The notes below the pieces were generated by a model. It was given only the letters and a program-made list of their open reading frames with translations. It did not search any database and had not been told where the DNA came from. A program made the position numbers and the translations under genes. A stretch of DNA of 64,000 bases from Bacteroidota bacterium (lineage in GTDB: Bacteria; Bacteroidota; Bacteroidia; Chitinophagales; Chitinophagaceae): NCBI GenBank assembly GCA_018267965.1, contig JAFDXK010000001.1, positions 868,001-932,000 on the forward strand. Direction: 5' to 3'. The stretch's first letter is position 1, and every line of letters begins with the position of its first letter. Of this stretch, positions 51,680-60,710 are shown in pieces.

Positions 51680-52198
51680 TTAGTTTTTGAACCTACCGTA
51701 ATAATTAAGGTCTACCAGGCTGCCATCGTGTATTCTGAATTCCTGTTTCAGCACACCTTCTAATTGGAAACCTGATTTTTCGGCCAGCTTGTTGCTTCTT
51801 TCATTTTTAGTATCAACACGGCAGTATACTTTGTTAAGTTGCAATTGGTCAAATGCTATTTGCAGTGCCTGCCCTACAGCATCTTTGGTCATACCTCTGC
51901 CTTCCTCATTTTTATCTATAAAATAGGCTATCTCACATTTGCTGGTTTTTGGGTCAATGTTCTTTAAGAAAACCATGCCTACCGCGCGGTTGTTTTCTTC
52001 GCAGTTAATGAGGTACACATATAATTCTTTTTTGGCAGCCAGTATGTTATACAGCTTAATAGACTCTGCAGCTACATTAAGGCTTTGAGCCTTTTCTATG
52101 GTTATAGGAAAATAATCTGCCAACCTCTCTCTGTTGTTTTGGACCAGTTGATAGAAAGCTTCGCTGTCGCCCGTGCTTATTGGACGTAGTGTTGTCAT
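51680..52198 (-). CDS. RimJ/RimL-type GNAT acetyltransferase
   Basis: 172 residues. Starts LRPISTGDSEAFYQLVQNNRERLADYF; the acetyl-CoA site region is YFIDKNEEGRGMTKDAVGQAL and the typical VYCRVDTKNERSNKLAEKSGFQLEGVL follows. RimJ/RimL relatives acetylate protein or small-molecule amino groups; the target is unknown here. Confidence 0.88.
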   Translation of the reverse strand: MTTLRPISTGDSEAFYQLVQNNRERLADYFPITIEKAQSLNVAAESIKLYNILAAKKELYVYLINCEENNRAVGMVFLKNIDPKTSKCEIAYFIDKNEEGRGMTKDAVGQALQIAFDQLQLNKVYCRVDTKNERSNKLAEKSGFQLEGVLKQEFRIHDGSLVDLNYYGRFKN

Positions 52199-52322
52199 AC
52201 AATGATGGTTTAATAATTAAATAGATTCCCTTATACTTTCTCAACGCTAAAATAATAAAATGAATACTATATGTAACTGTGTTTAGTATTAAAATATTAT
52301 TGGTTGAGGTATAAAAATAAAA

Positions 52323-52346
52323 AAAACCAGTGATTCCACTGGTTTT
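52323..52346 (-). terminator. terminator after ndk
   Basis: AAAACCAGTG, loop ATTC, CACTGGTTTT, perfect 10-bp arms with a T run, about 30 bp past the ndk stop. Confidence 0.8.
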
Positions 52347-52374
52347 AATATCATATTGGTATTGTGTCTTTAGC

Positions 52375-52791
52375 TTAGAAGCGCTCTAACTCACTGAAGA
52401 AGAAATTACCTTCAATAGCTGCATTCTCATCGCTGTCAGAACCGTGAACTGCATTTTCGCCTACAGAAGCCGCATATTTTTTGCGGATAGTACCTTCTGC
52501 AGCGTTAGCAGGATTGGTAGCGCCGATAAGGGTACGGAAATCAGCAACTGCGTTATCTTTTTCAAGTATAGCTGCTACGATTGGGCCACTGCTCATAAAT
52601 TCGCAAAGTTCGCCGTAGAAAGGACGCTCTTTGTGTATCTCATAAAACTTACCTGCACTTGTCATGGTAAGATGAGTGTATTTCATAGCTACGATACGGA
52701 AGCCTGCAGCGTTGATCATTTGCAGGATATTGCCGATGTTACCTGCGCGTACTGCATCAGGCTTGATCATTGTAAATGTGCGGTTAGACAT
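52375..52791 (-). CDS. ndk: nucleoside diphosphate kinase
   Basis: 138 residues, the usual length. It moves the gamma-phosphate between nucleoside triphosphates and diphosphates through a phospho-His. Motifs are [17 protein letters not shown] at the start, [13 protein letters not shown] and, around the catalytic His, [13 protein letters not shown]. Single gene with its own promoter and terminator. Confidence 0.96.
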   Translation of the reverse strand: MSNRTFTMIKPDAVRAGNIGNILQMINAAGFRIVAMKYTHLTMTSAGKFYEIHKERPFYGELCEFMSSGPIVAAILEKDNAVADFRTLIGATNPANAAEGTIRKKYAASVGENAVHGSDSDENAAIEGNFFFSELERF

Positions 52792-52823
52792 ATTATTTAT
52801 ATATAATTTTTAATTTGACGCGG

Positions 52824-52855
52824 CAAAGGTAGGGTAAATTCACTTTTCGGGGAAA
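52824..52855 (-). promoter_or_regulatory. ndk promoter
   Basis: Minus strand TACCTTTG (52824-52831) is a perfect TANNTTTG -7 element 33 bp before the ATG; TTTC at the -33 spot differs from TTTG by one base. It gives a leader of about 25 nt. Confidence 0.55.
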
Positions 52856-52925
52856 GTTATTTTAGTGTAAAATGTGTTTTCAACTTGTTAAAACGTAAAT
52901 TCGTGCCTTCTTAAAAAATTCCCCC

Positions 52926-52930
52926 GGAGG
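52926..52930 (+). promoter_or_regulatory. unusually strong Shine-Dalgarno site for nrnA
   Basis: GGAGG lies 9 bp before the ATG at 52940 (CCCCCGGAGGATAGAAAGT). Genes of this phylum rarely use such sites and no other start in the window has one as strong. Confidence 0.5.
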
Positions 52931-52939
52931 ATAGAAAGT

Positions 52940-53938
52940 ATGCAACCAATACAAGAGGTGTTGCCATTATTACAAACACCCAGGAAAATATTTATTACTA
53001 CGCATCATAAACCTGATGGTGATGCCGTAGGTAGTATTTTGGCTTTGCATCATTACCTGACAGCCAAAGGACATAAAGTAACTCCTGTTGTTACCAGTGA
53101 GATACCTGATTTTTTAATGTGGCTGGACGGTGCTGACGATGTGTTGAATTTTGAGACCCAAGCCGAACAGGTTGAGAAATGCCTGGCAAATGCAGAACTT
53201 ATCTTTTGCCTCGATTTCAATCATTTCAGCCGTACCAAGTTTCTTGAAGCACAGCTCAATGCATCTACACAACCTAAGGTGTTGATAGACCATCATCTTT
53301 TTCCGGCTGACGTTTGGAACTATGGAGTAAGTAACACCGCCAAAAGTAGCACTTGTGAGATGGTATATGATTTTATTAATCAGTGTGGAGATAATCACCT
53401 GATTAATAAATCGATAGCAGAGTGTATTTATACAGGCACTATGACTGATACAGGTTCTTTCAGATTCCCCGTAACTACACCTGCAGTACACTTGATGGTA
53501 GCGGATTTGCTAGGTAAAGGGCTTAATCATAGCAAGGTTCACGAGGAGGTTTATGACTCCTGGAGTGAAAAACGCATGCAATTTTTGGGCTATGTGTTGT
53601 TGGAGAAAATGGAGATATTCCCTCAATATAAAGCAGGGCTTATCAGCCTTAGCAGGAAAGATTTGAAATTATTTGATGTAACAACTGGTGATTTGGAGGG
53701 TTTGGTTAATTATCCTACCAGTATAGCCAACATCCGTTTTGCAACGATGATAACCGAACGTGCCGATGAAATGAAACTATCGTTCAGAAGCAAGGGAGAT
53801 TTTGATGTGAACGATTTTGCCCGCAAATACTTTAATGGCGGAGGCCATTTCAACGCCTCGGGAGGGCGTAGTACCTCATCTTTTATTGACACAGTAACAT
53901 ATTTTAAACAAATTTTGTCCGATATTCACCCCCGATAA
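52940..53938 (+). CDS. nrnA: DHH-family bifunctional oligoribonuclease/PAP phosphatase (NrnA-type)
   Basis: 332 residues. DHH motifs: FITTHHKPDGDAVGSILALHH, the LIDHHLFPAD site, FCLDFNHFSR and TGTMTDTGSFRFPVT; the DHHA1 domain ends in YFNGGGHFNASGGRS. NrnA-type enzymes digest very short RNAs and dephosphorylate pAp from sulphate metabolism. It is followed in 10 bp by the first of four FKBP genes, so it may be co-transcribed with them. Confidence 0.9.
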   Translation: MQPIQEVLPLLQTPRKIFITTHHKPDGDAVGSILALHHYLTAKGHKVTPVVTSEIPDFLMWLDGADDVLNFETQAEQVEKCLANAELIFCLDFNHFSRTKFLEAQLNASTQPKVLIDHHLFPADVWNYGVSNTAKSSTCEMVYDFINQCGDNHLINKSIAECIYTGTMTDTGSFRFPVTTPAVHLMVADLLGKGLNHSKVHEEVYDSWSEKRMQFLGYVLLEKMEIFPQYKAGLISLSRKDLKLFDVTTGDLEGLVNYPTSIANIRFATMITERADEMKLSFRSKGDFDVNDFARKYFNGGGHFNASGGRSTSSFIDTVTYFKQILSDIHPR

Positions 53939-53948
53939 TTTAAAATCA

Positions 53949-54887
53949 ATGATAAAACGTTTATTAGTAGCAGCTTTAGCATTAGCAACAATCAATTTCA
54001 GTTCTTGTAAGTCAGGTGGTGTACAAACCACCAAAGAAGGTCTTAAGTACAACATTCTTGTAGATAAAAACGATGGCAAAACGCCGGGAGATAGCGATGT
54101 TGTAAAAATCAAATTACGTATCTATTATTCTCAGCCTGGTAAACAAGATACGCTGTTAGTTGACTGGGTTAAAAATAATGGCGGACAACCAATTGAAATT
54201 CCGGTATATGCAAAACCTGAATTTAAAAGTGATTGGTTGGTGGGTCTTAAACACCTGACCAAAGGCGATAGTGCCATATTTATGGTGCCTGCAGATTCTG
54301 TTATTGCAATGGCGGCTAAAACACAAACACAATTGCCTCCGATGTTCCAGAAAGGTGGTACACTTCTTTACTCTGTAGTGTTAGTGGGTACTAAGTCTCA
54401 GGTAGAAGTAAAGAAAGAGCAAGCAGCTATGGAGCAACAGCAAATGGCTATGCAACAGGAAATGGCTAACAAAGCAGGTGAGCAAATGGGTATTGATGAT
54501 AAAATACTGCAAGACTATTTTGCAAAAAATCACCTGAACCCAACTAAAACAGAAAGTGGCCTGTATTATATAATGGTAAAAGAAGGTACAGGTGAAGTAG
54601 TAGGTAAAGGCAAAACAGTAAGCCTGAACTATACTGGTAAATTACTGAATGGTGAAACATTTGATTCTAACCTTGACCCTAAATTCAGCCACGTAGAGCC
54701 ATTGACTTACGAAACAGGTTCTGGTCGCACTATTAAAGGTTGGGACGAAGGTGTGATGCTGATGAAAAAAGGCGGTAAGATCAAATTGTTTGTACCATCT
54801 CCTTTGGCTTATGGCCCAATGGACAATGGCCCAATAAAAGCCAACAGTATTCTGACTTTCGATATGGAATTACTTGATGTAAAATAA
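53949..54887 (+). CDS. lipoprotein FKBP-type peptidyl-prolyl isomerase, tandem copy 1
   Basis: 312 residues. Lipoprotein signal LALATINFSSCKSGG (lipid-bearing Cys near 20), an N-terminal FKBP-like domain of low conservation (about 30-140), a Gln/Ala/Met-rich helix (EQQQMAMQQEMANKAGEQM) and a C-terminal FKBP domain from about 200 (GKTVSLNYTGKLLNGETFDSNLDPKF ... IKGWDEGVMLM ... ILTFDMELLDV). Acts as a folding aid in the periplasm or at the outer membrane. First of four tandem relatives, all containing the linker QDYFxKNxxxPxKTxSGLYY. Confidence 0.9.
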   Translation: MIKRLLVAALALATINFSSCKSGGVQTTKEGLKYNILVDKNDGKTPGDSDVVKIKLRIYYSQPGKQDTLLVDWVKNNGGQPIEIPVYAKPEFKSDWLVGLKHLTKGDSAIFMVPADSVIAMAAKTQTQLPPMFQKGGTLLYSVVLVGTKSQVEVKKEQAAMEQQQMAMQQEMANKAGEQMGIDDKILQDYFAKNHLNPTKTESGLYYIMVKEGTGEVVGKGKTVSLNYTGKLLNGETFDSNLDPKFSHVEPLTYETGSGRTIKGWDEGVMLMKKGGKIKLFVPSPLAYGPMDNGPIKANSILTFDMELLDVK

Positions 54888-54912
54888 TCTCCTCAACTTC
54901 CTCTTACGTATA

Positions 54913-55800
54913 ATGAAACAAACGCTTAATATAGGTATCCTGCTGTTAGTTCTCGGACTGGCTGCTTGTCATACACAGAAAAAAATATCAACGGCTGATA
55001 AGCCTTTTGTGAAATCGCCTACAGGAGTAGAGTATAAATTTTTATACGATGCCCCTGGTGCCATTGCTAAAGAAGGCAATTTTGTGGAACTGCACATCAG
55101 CACGTTTTATAATGACAGCGCCATTTTCAATTCGCGCACAATGGGTACTACCAAACCGGTAGTGTTTCCACTAAGCGCACCTAAGTTTCATGGCGACCTG
55201 GCTGAGGTGATAGGTATGATGAGCCCCGGGGACAGTTTGATGGCAAGAGTGTCTGTTGATTCGATGAAGAAAAATGGTCAGCGCACACAGCCATGGATGA
55301 AAGACGGTGGTATGATTACTTATCGCATCTACCTGATATCTGTTAAAACACAGGAGCAGATTAATGCAGACAGGGATAAAGAAACATCAGGCCAGTTAGC
55401 CCAGGACGATAAAATACTGCAGGACTATTTTGTTAAAAATAACATCAAGCCGATGAAAACGGCAAGTGGTTTGTATTATGTGATTACTAAACCGGGCGCA
55501 GGTGCTGATGCTAAACCCGGCCAGGTGGTATCTGTAAATTACACTGGGCACAGGTTGGATGGAAAAGTATTTGACTCAAACCTTGACCCTAAATTCAACC
55601 ATGTTGAACCTATAGTGTTTGAACTGGGTAAAGGTAAAGTGATACGTGGTTGGGATGAAGGAGTAGGCTTGCTGAACAAAACAGCTAAGGCTACTTTCTA
55701 TATACCATCGCCACTGGCTTACGGTACTAACAGCCCGAGCGCGGATATACCGGCCAACTCTATATTGATTTTTGATGTAGAACTATTAGATATTCGTTAA
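54913..55800 (+). CDS. lipoprotein FKBP-type peptidyl-prolyl isomerase, tandem copy 2
   Basis: 295 residues, same plan as copy 1: lipobox LGLAACHT, degenerate N-terminal domain, linker LQDYFVKNNIKPMKTASGLYY and catalytic domain VSVNYTGHRLDGKVFDSNLDPKFNH ... IRGWDEGVGLLNKTAKATFYIPS ... ILIFDVELLDI. Starts 25 bp after copy 1. The first domain lacks the active-site aromatics and may be a chaperone or dimer module. Confidence 0.9.
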   Translation: MKQTLNIGILLLVLGLAACHTQKKISTADKPFVKSPTGVEYKFLYDAPGAIAKEGNFVELHISTFYNDSAIFNSRTMGTTKPVVFPLSAPKFHGDLAEVIGMMSPGDSLMARVSVDSMKKNGQRTQPWMKDGGMITYRIYLISVKTQEQINADRDKETSGQLAQDDKILQDYFVKNNIKPMKTASGLYYVITKPGAGADAKPGQVVSVNYTGHRLDGKVFDSNLDPKFNHVEPIVFELGKGKVIRGWDEGVGLLNKTAKATFYIPSPLAYGTNSPSADIPANSILIFDVELLDIR

Positions 55801-55823
55801 GTAAAGTATAAACTATAATAAAC

Positions 55824-56321
55824 ATGAAAAAACTATTAAGCATTTGCCTTTTGGCTTTCAGTTTTGCAACAGCTGCAGCACAAGACAATCAAATGAGTGT
55901 TGATGATGCTATTCTTCAGAAATATTTTAAAGAGCACAAGCTGAAACCAATGAAAACTGCCAGTGGTTTATATTATACCATCACTCAGAAAGGTGCAGGC
56001 GAAAACGCTAAAGGCGGACAAACTGTATATGTAAATTATACGGGACGTACTATTAAACAAGAAGGTGAAAAAACAGCAGAAGGCGAAGTGTTTGATTCTA
56101 ATATCGACCCTAAATTCGGTCATGCGCAATCATTCTCTTTCATGCTGGGTGCACACAATGTAATTACAGGATGGGATGAAGGTATAGCATTGTTGAACAA
56201 AGGCGCAAAAGCTACTTTGTATATTCCTTCGCCAATGGCTTATGGTTCTAATGCTGTGGGCGACAAAATACCTGCCAATTCTATTATGATGTTTGACGTA
56301 GAGTTAGCAGATATTAAATAG
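55824..56321 (+). CDS. periplasmic FKBP-type peptidyl-prolyl isomerase, tandem copy 3 (single domain)
   Basis: 165 residues. Sec signal LLSICLLAFSFATAAAQ with no lipobox, so it is soluble in the periplasm. It has only the linker (KEHKLKPMKTASGLYYTI) and the catalytic FKBP domain, with an insert of about eight residues (TIKQEGEKTAEGEVFDSN). It looks like copy 2 minus its first domain, perhaps a shortened duplicate. Confidence 0.9.
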   Translation: MKKLLSICLLAFSFATAAAQDNQMSVDDAILQKYFKEHKLKPMKTASGLYYTITQKGAGENAKGGQTVYVNYTGRTIKQEGEKTAEGEVFDSNIDPKFGHAQSFSFMLGAHNVITGWDEGIALLNKGAKATLYIPSPMAYGSNAVGDKIPANSIMMFDVELADIK

Positions 56322-56348
56322 TAAACAATTAATACACAATAATCATAA

Positions 56349-57266
56349 ATGAAAAAGATTTTCAGTACCCTTTTTGTTGCAACGTTAGTAGCTACTGCTG
56401 CTGATGCACAAACTAAAACTACTAAAGACGGATATGCTTATACGCCTAACGGACTTGAATATAAAGTAATTAAAGATGCTCCGGGTGGTCGTAAACCCGT
56501 TCCGGGAGATTTTATAGAAGTGCACCTGACTTGTAAAGTAGATGATAGTTTATTGTTTGCTACAAGGCCTTTTAATAATAATCAGCCTATTGAATACCAG
56601 GTGCCGCAACCTGCTAAGGGCGATATTGCTGAAGGTTTCCTGTATATGACTGCAGGCGACAGCGCCATCTTCCGTGCTTCTATTGATAGCCTTTGGAAAT
56701 TACCCAACTTCAATCCGCAACCGTGGATGAAGCAAGGCATTGGCCAAAAAATTACTTACTATGTAGCACTGGTGTCAGTAAAAACACAAGAGGAAAAGAA
56801 AGCTCAAATGGCTGCTGCTGCTGTTAAACAAAAAGAAATAGATGAAAAACTATTGCAGGACTATTTCACTAAGAACAACATCAAACCGATGAAGACAGCA
56901 AGTGGCCTGTACTACACTATAGAAAAACCGGGTACCGGCGGTAAACCAAGCCTTGGTGATACCGTAAGTGCTAACTACACAGGTAAACTGATGGACGGTA
57001 CTGCGTTCGATTCGAATGTAGACCCAATGTTCCAACATGTTCAACCGTTTGAATTCCCTGTAGGTATGCGCCGTGTTATACCGGGTTGGGATGAAGGCTT
57101 TATGTTGCTGAACAAAGGTGCTAAAGGTACATTGTATATTCCTTCTGCTTTGGCGTATGGTGCTAACAGCCCTGACCCTAAGAAGATACCTGCAAACTCT
57201 TGCATGATATTTACAGTTGAACTTGTAGATTTTAAATCTGCCGGTGCTCCTGCTAAAAAGAACTAG
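56349..57266 (+). CDS. periplasmic FKBP-type peptidyl-prolyl isomerase, tandem copy 4
   Basis: 305 residues. Sec signal STLFVATLVATAADAQ, no lipobox. Two-domain plan like copies 1 and 2, with linker LLQDYFTKNNIKPMKTASGLYY and catalytic domain ... SANYTGKLMDGTAFDSNVDPMF, IPGWDEGFMLLNKGAKGTLYIPS, CMIFTVELVDF. It ends 2 bp before the M1 peptidase gene, which probably shares its transcript. Confidence 0.9.
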   Translation: MKKIFSTLFVATLVATAADAQTKTTKDGYAYTPNGLEYKVIKDAPGGRKPVPGDFIEVHLTCKVDDSLLFATRPFNNNQPIEYQVPQPAKGDIAEGFLYMTAGDSAIFRASIDSLWKLPNFNPQPWMKQGIGQKITYYVALVSVKTQEEKKAQMAAAAVKQKEIDEKLLQDYFTKNNIKPMKTASGLYYTIEKPGTGGKPSLGDTVSANYTGKLMDGTAFDSNVDPMFQHVQPFEFPVGMRRVIPGWDEGFMLLNKGAKGTLYIPSALAYGANSPDPKKIPANSCMIFTVELVDFKSAGAPAKKN

Positions 57267-57267
57267 A

Positions 57268-58890
57268 ATGAAACATTTATCGGTAATAACATTGTGGTAT
57301 TTGCTATTAGCAAATACCACTTTTGCTTATAACAGGCAGGACACATTGCGAGGCTCTAACGGACCAGGGCGCAGTTGGTGGGATGTAGAACGCTACGACC
57401 TGACTGTAAAGTTTGATACGGCCAACCAAACCATTTCGGGCAAGAATATTTTTACGGTCAGGGTAGTGGACGTGCCAACAGACATCATGCAAATAGATAT
57501 GCAGGAAGGTATGCGCATCACCGAAGTATGGTATGACGGCAAGCGCCTGCAACCCAAACGCGAAGGCAATGTGTATTGGATTCAGTACGATTTTCATACA
57601 TGGGCAAGAGGTAAGCAACAGGAACTGACCGTACTATTTGAAGGCAAACCCCGTAAGGCAGTACACCCGCCTTGGGATGGTGGCCTGATATGGACAAAAG
57701 ACAGCACGGGCAAACCATGGATAGCTGTTGCCTGCCAGGGATTGGGAGCAAGTGCATGGTGGCCGTGTAAAGATTACCAGGGCGATGAACCTGATAGTGG
57801 TATGACGGTTAATTATACCGTGCCAGAGGGGATGCGTGCTATAGGTAATGGTAAGATGATAGCAGAATCGCGCAGGGATAATTACTACTCGTTCACATGG
57901 GATGTAAAGAACCCTATCAATAGTTACGACATCAGTTTTTATATAGGCGATTACGTTAACTGGACAGACACCATACATGGTGAGCTTCGCCCTTTAGGAC
58001 TTGATTTTTATGCACTGCGACAAAACGAAGCGGTAGCCAAACAACAGTTTGCGGTAGTGAAACCTATGCTGCATTGTTTTGAATACTGGATGGGTCCTTA
58101 TCCTTTTTACAGCGATGGTTATAAACTGATAGAAGCGCCATACCTCGGTATGGAACACCAGAGCGCTATTGCTTATGGCAACCAGTACAAGATGGGTTAC
58201 CTGGGCAGAGACCGCAGCCTGACAGATATAGGCATGGGTTTCGATTACATCATTGTGCACGAAAGCGGGCACGAATGGTTTGGTAACAACATTACTACTG
58301 TAGATGCCGCAGATGGCTGGGTGCACGAGGGTTTTACCACCTATAGCGAGATGCTGTTTGTAGAATGTATGTGGGGCAAAGACAAAGCGCGTGCTTATGT
58401 AAAAGGTGAGCGCAATAATATAGCCAACGATAAACCTATACAGGGTGCGTTTGGAGTAAACGATGATGGCAGCGGCGATAAGTATGATAAGATGAGCAAC
58501 ATCATACAGATGATACGCATGATGATGAACGATGATGAAAAATTCAGGCAGATGTTGCGTGGCATGAATAAGGAGTTTTATCACAAGACCATAACAGGTA
58601 AAGATGTGGAAGACTATATCATCAAAACCAGCGGATTGGATTTAACAGCTTTCTTTGAGCAATACCTTACTACGCGCGATATACCGCAACTGGAATGGTA
58701 CATCAAAAAGAAACAACTGTACTACAGGTTCAATAATGTGGTAAAAGGTTTTACACTACCTGTGGCTATACACACTAATAAGGCAGAAGCGGTGTTGCAT
58801 CCTACCGATGAGTGGATGAGTATTCCGTGGAAGCGAAAAGGTTTTAATATAGAAGTATCGGATGATATGCTGATAACGGTGAAATATTAG
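57268..58890 (+). CDS. secreted M1-family zinc metallopeptidase
   Basis: 540 residues from the ATG at 57268; earlier in-frame starts overlap the FKBP gene. Signal peptide VITLWYLLLANTTFAY. An M1-type beta domain (YDLTVKFDTANQTISGKNIFTV) precedes the catalytic domain with YLGMEHQSAIAYG (the GAMEN-like loop) and the zinc site HESGHEW plus WVHEGFTTYSEMLF. The C-terminal helical domain is short compared with aminopeptidase N. It should trim peptides in the periplasm. It follows the FKBP array by 1 bp. Confidence 0.9.
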   Translation: MKHLSVITLWYLLLANTTFAYNRQDTLRGSNGPGRSWWDVERYDLTVKFDTANQTISGKNIFTVRVVDVPTDIMQIDMQEGMRITEVWYDGKRLQPKREGNVYWIQYDFHTWARGKQQELTVLFEGKPRKAVHPPWDGGLIWTKDSTGKPWIAVACQGLGASAWWPCKDYQGDEPDSGMTVNYTVPEGMRAIGNGKMIAESRRDNYYSFTWDVKNPINSYDISFYIGDYVNWTDTIHGELRPLGLDFYALRQNEAVAKQQFAVVKPMLHCFEYWMGPYPFYSDGYKLIEAPYLGMEHQSAIAYGNQYKMGYLGRDRSLTDIGMGFDYIIVHESGHEWFGNNITTVDAADGWVHEGFTTYSEMLFVECMWGKDKARAYVKGERNNIANDKPIQGAFGVNDDGSGDKYDKMSNIIQMIRMMMNDDEKFRQMLRGMNKEFYHKTITGKDVEDYIIKTSGLDLTAFFEQYLTTRDIPQLEWYIKKKQLYYRFNNVVKGFTLPVAIHTNKAEAVLHPTDEWMSIPWKRKGFNIEVSDDMLITVKY

Positions 58891-58924
58891 AACATTAACC
58901 CTTTCGTCACTCGTTTCACTCGCG

Positions 58925-59030
58925 CCACCCCTCCTAAGAACAGGTGGGTAGTTTTCTATTGGATTTAAATTGACAAGACTCCTCCCTGTTCTAAGCAGGG
59001 GTGGATATGCCGAAGGCATAGACAGGGTGG
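58925..59030. repeat. intergenic inverted-repeat element (REP-like)
   Basis: CCACCCCTCCTAAGAACAGG (58925-58944) pairs with CCTGTTCTAAGCAGGGGTGG (58985-59004), about 17 of 20 positions complementary, and is followed by a small hairpin TATGCC-gaa-GGCATA and GACAGGGTGG. G+C content and style differ from the genes around it. It resembles the short interspersed, hairpin-forming repeats seen between genes in many Bacteroidota genomes. No coding frame of note. Confidence 0.6.
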
Positions 59031-59062
59031 TTGTAACAGACCCAAGACTAAAATCCCCCCAT

Positions 59063-59093
59063 TTTGACTTTCGGGGCTTAAATATTACATTTG
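59063..59093 (+). promoter_or_regulatory. promoter of pyrR-pyrB
   Basis: TTTG (59063-59066), 19-nt spacer, TACATTTG (59086-59093): an exact match to the phylum consensus. Transcription would start near 59100, which rules out the TTG at 59091 as the pyrR start. Confidence 0.7.
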
Positions 59094-59111
59094 CATAAAT
59101 CTCACGTACGT

Positions 59112-59651
59112 TTGAAAACCCTGCTTGATACTAAGCAACTGGAAATTACGCTACAACGTCTTGCTCATCAATTAGTTGAGAATCACCTCAAGTTTAATGA
59201 TACTGTTATTATAGGCATACAACCACGCGGCGTGTGGCTGTCTGACCGCATATCGGGTATGGTAAAAGCCATCACGGGGCAAAAAGAACTGCTCTACGGC
59301 AAGCTGGATATCACCTTCTACCGCGATGATGTGCACAAACAGGGGCAGGAGATGAACACGCCCACAGAAACGAATATCAACTTCAGCATAGAAAATAAAA
59401 ACGTGGTACTGATAGATGATGTGCTGCACACAGGCCGCACCATACGCAGCGCCATGGATGCACTGATAGACTACGGCAGGCCACGCAGTGTAGAACTGAT
59501 GGTGCTGATAGACCGCAGGCTGACGCGCGAACTACCCATTCAACCCGACTATGTAGGGCAAACGGTAGATAGCAGCACTACGCAAAAAGTAAAAGTGTAC
59601 TGGAAGGAAAAAGATAAAAAGGACGAAGTAGTATTAATTGACCAAAAATAG
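59112..59651 (+). CDS. pyrR: PyrR-type bifunctional pyrimidine regulator/uracil phosphoribosyltransferase
   Basis: 179 residues from a TTG at 59112. I chose this start because the promoter -7 element covers the only upstream alternative (TTG at 59091), and because it gives the family's usual length of about 180. Phosphoribosyltransferase motif VVLIDDVLHTGRTIRSAMDAL is intact, as is IIGIQPRGVWLSDRI. PyrR homologs bind pyr mRNA in Gram-positive bacteria; whether this one does so or is only an enzyme is not known. It has a leader of only about 12 nt, and pyrB follows after 12 bp. Confidence 0.88.
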   Translation: MKTLLDTKQLEITLQRLAHQLVENHLKFNDTVIIGIQPRGVWLSDRISGMVKAITGQKELLYGKLDITFYRDDVHKQGQEMNTPTETNINFSIENKNVVLIDDVLHTGRTIRSAMDALIDYGRPRSVELMVLIDRRLTRELPIQPDYVGQTVDSSTTQKVKVYWKEKDKKDEVVLIDQK

Positions 59652-59663
59652 ATAATAATATAA

Positions 59664-60593
59664 ATGTCGCTGTCTGTAAAACACTTACTGGGTATTAAAG
59701 AGCTTCAAAAAGAAGACATACAGACTATTTTCAAAACGGCAGATAATTTCAAACAGGTATTGCAAAGGCAAATCAAAAAAGTGCCTGTACTGCGCGATAC
59801 TACTGTTGCCAATATATTCTTCGAAAACTCTACACGCACACGCATCTCTTTCGAACTGGCAGAAAAACGCCTGAGCGCAGATGTGGTCAACTTCTCGGCA
59901 TCGGGCTCATCGGTATCTAAGGGCGAAACCCTGATAGATACGGTGAACAACATTCTTGCCATGAAGGTAGATATGGTAGTGATGCGCCACTCGGCAAGCG
60001 GAGCTCCGTGGTTCCTTGCTAATCATATAGATGCCAGCATCATCAACGCAGGAGACGGTATCAACGAACATCCTACGCAGGCTTTGCTCGATGCTTACTC
60101 CATAAGAGAAAAACACGGCAACCTGAAAGGTAAACGCATAGCAATAATCGGTGACATCATGCACTCGCGTGTGGCACTGAGCAATATTTACTGCCTGGGC
60201 AAACTGGGCGCAGAAGTAATGGTTGCAGGACCACCAACACTGATACCTAAGAACATAGAAAAGCTGGGTGTAAAGGTGGAATATGATGTGAAGAAAGCAC
60301 TGCAATGGGCGGAGGTAGCCAATGTGTTGCGCATTCAACTGGAACGCCAGCACAAACCACTGTTCTCTACACTACGCGAATACGCACTGTACTACGGCAT
60401 CAATAAGAGTATGCTGGAAGGCCTGAAGAAAGAAGTAACCATCATGCACCCGGGGCCTATCAACAGGGGAGTAGAAATCAACTCGGATGTAGCAGATAGT
60501 AAACAATCCATTATACTGGACCAGGTAGAAAATGGTGTAGCCATCAGAATGGCGGTGATTTACCTGTTATCGGGCAAAAAAGAGATGGAATAA
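59664..60593 (+). CDS. pyrB: aspartate carbamoyltransferase catalytic subunit
   Basis: 309 residues. Second step of pyrimidine synthesis: carbamoyl phosphate plus aspartate. Motifs are FFENSTRTRISFELAEKRL (STRTR at 56-60), NEHPTQALLDAYSI and the aspartate-binding VLRIQLERQHKPLF, with IMHPGPINRGVEI near the end. No regulatory subunit (pyrI) gene follows, so control would come through PyrR or another route. Confidence 0.95.
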   Translation: MSLSVKHLLGIKELQKEDIQTIFKTADNFKQVLQRQIKKVPVLRDTTVANIFFENSTRTRISFELAEKRLSADVVNFSASGSSVSKGETLIDTVNNILAMKVDMVVMRHSASGAPWFLANHIDASIINAGDGINEHPTQALLDAYSIREKHGNLKGKRIAIIGDIMHSRVALSNIYCLGKLGAEVMVAGPPTLIPKNIEKLGVKVEYDVKKALQWAEVANVLRIQLERQHKPLFSTLREYALYYGINKSMLEGLKKEVTIMHPGPINRGVEINSDVADSKQSIILDQVENGVAIRMAVIYLLSGKKEME

Positions 60594-60642
60594 GCCTCAC
60601 ATTATCATTTTACATCTACCTTTTTCCTTTCCAATCAAATTG

Positions 60643-60650
60643 TATCTTTG
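60643..60650 (+). promoter_or_regulatory. -7 element of the accD promoter
   Basis: TATCTTTG fits TANNTTTG, 61 bp before the ATG; only a T run, not a full TTTG, is found at the -33 position. Confidence 0.5.
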
Positions 60651-60710
60651 AAAGCTGTTTTGTGGTTTGACCCATTCTACAAAACTATTTTTTAACTAAT
60701 ATAAGAGCGC

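Noticed and set aside
57994-58584. 196-aa minus-strand frame with many His, Tyr and Ile residues inside the M1 peptidase gene.
   Set aside because: It is antisense to the conserved catalytic domain, including the HESGHEW site; its composition is that of a reverse-complement artefact.
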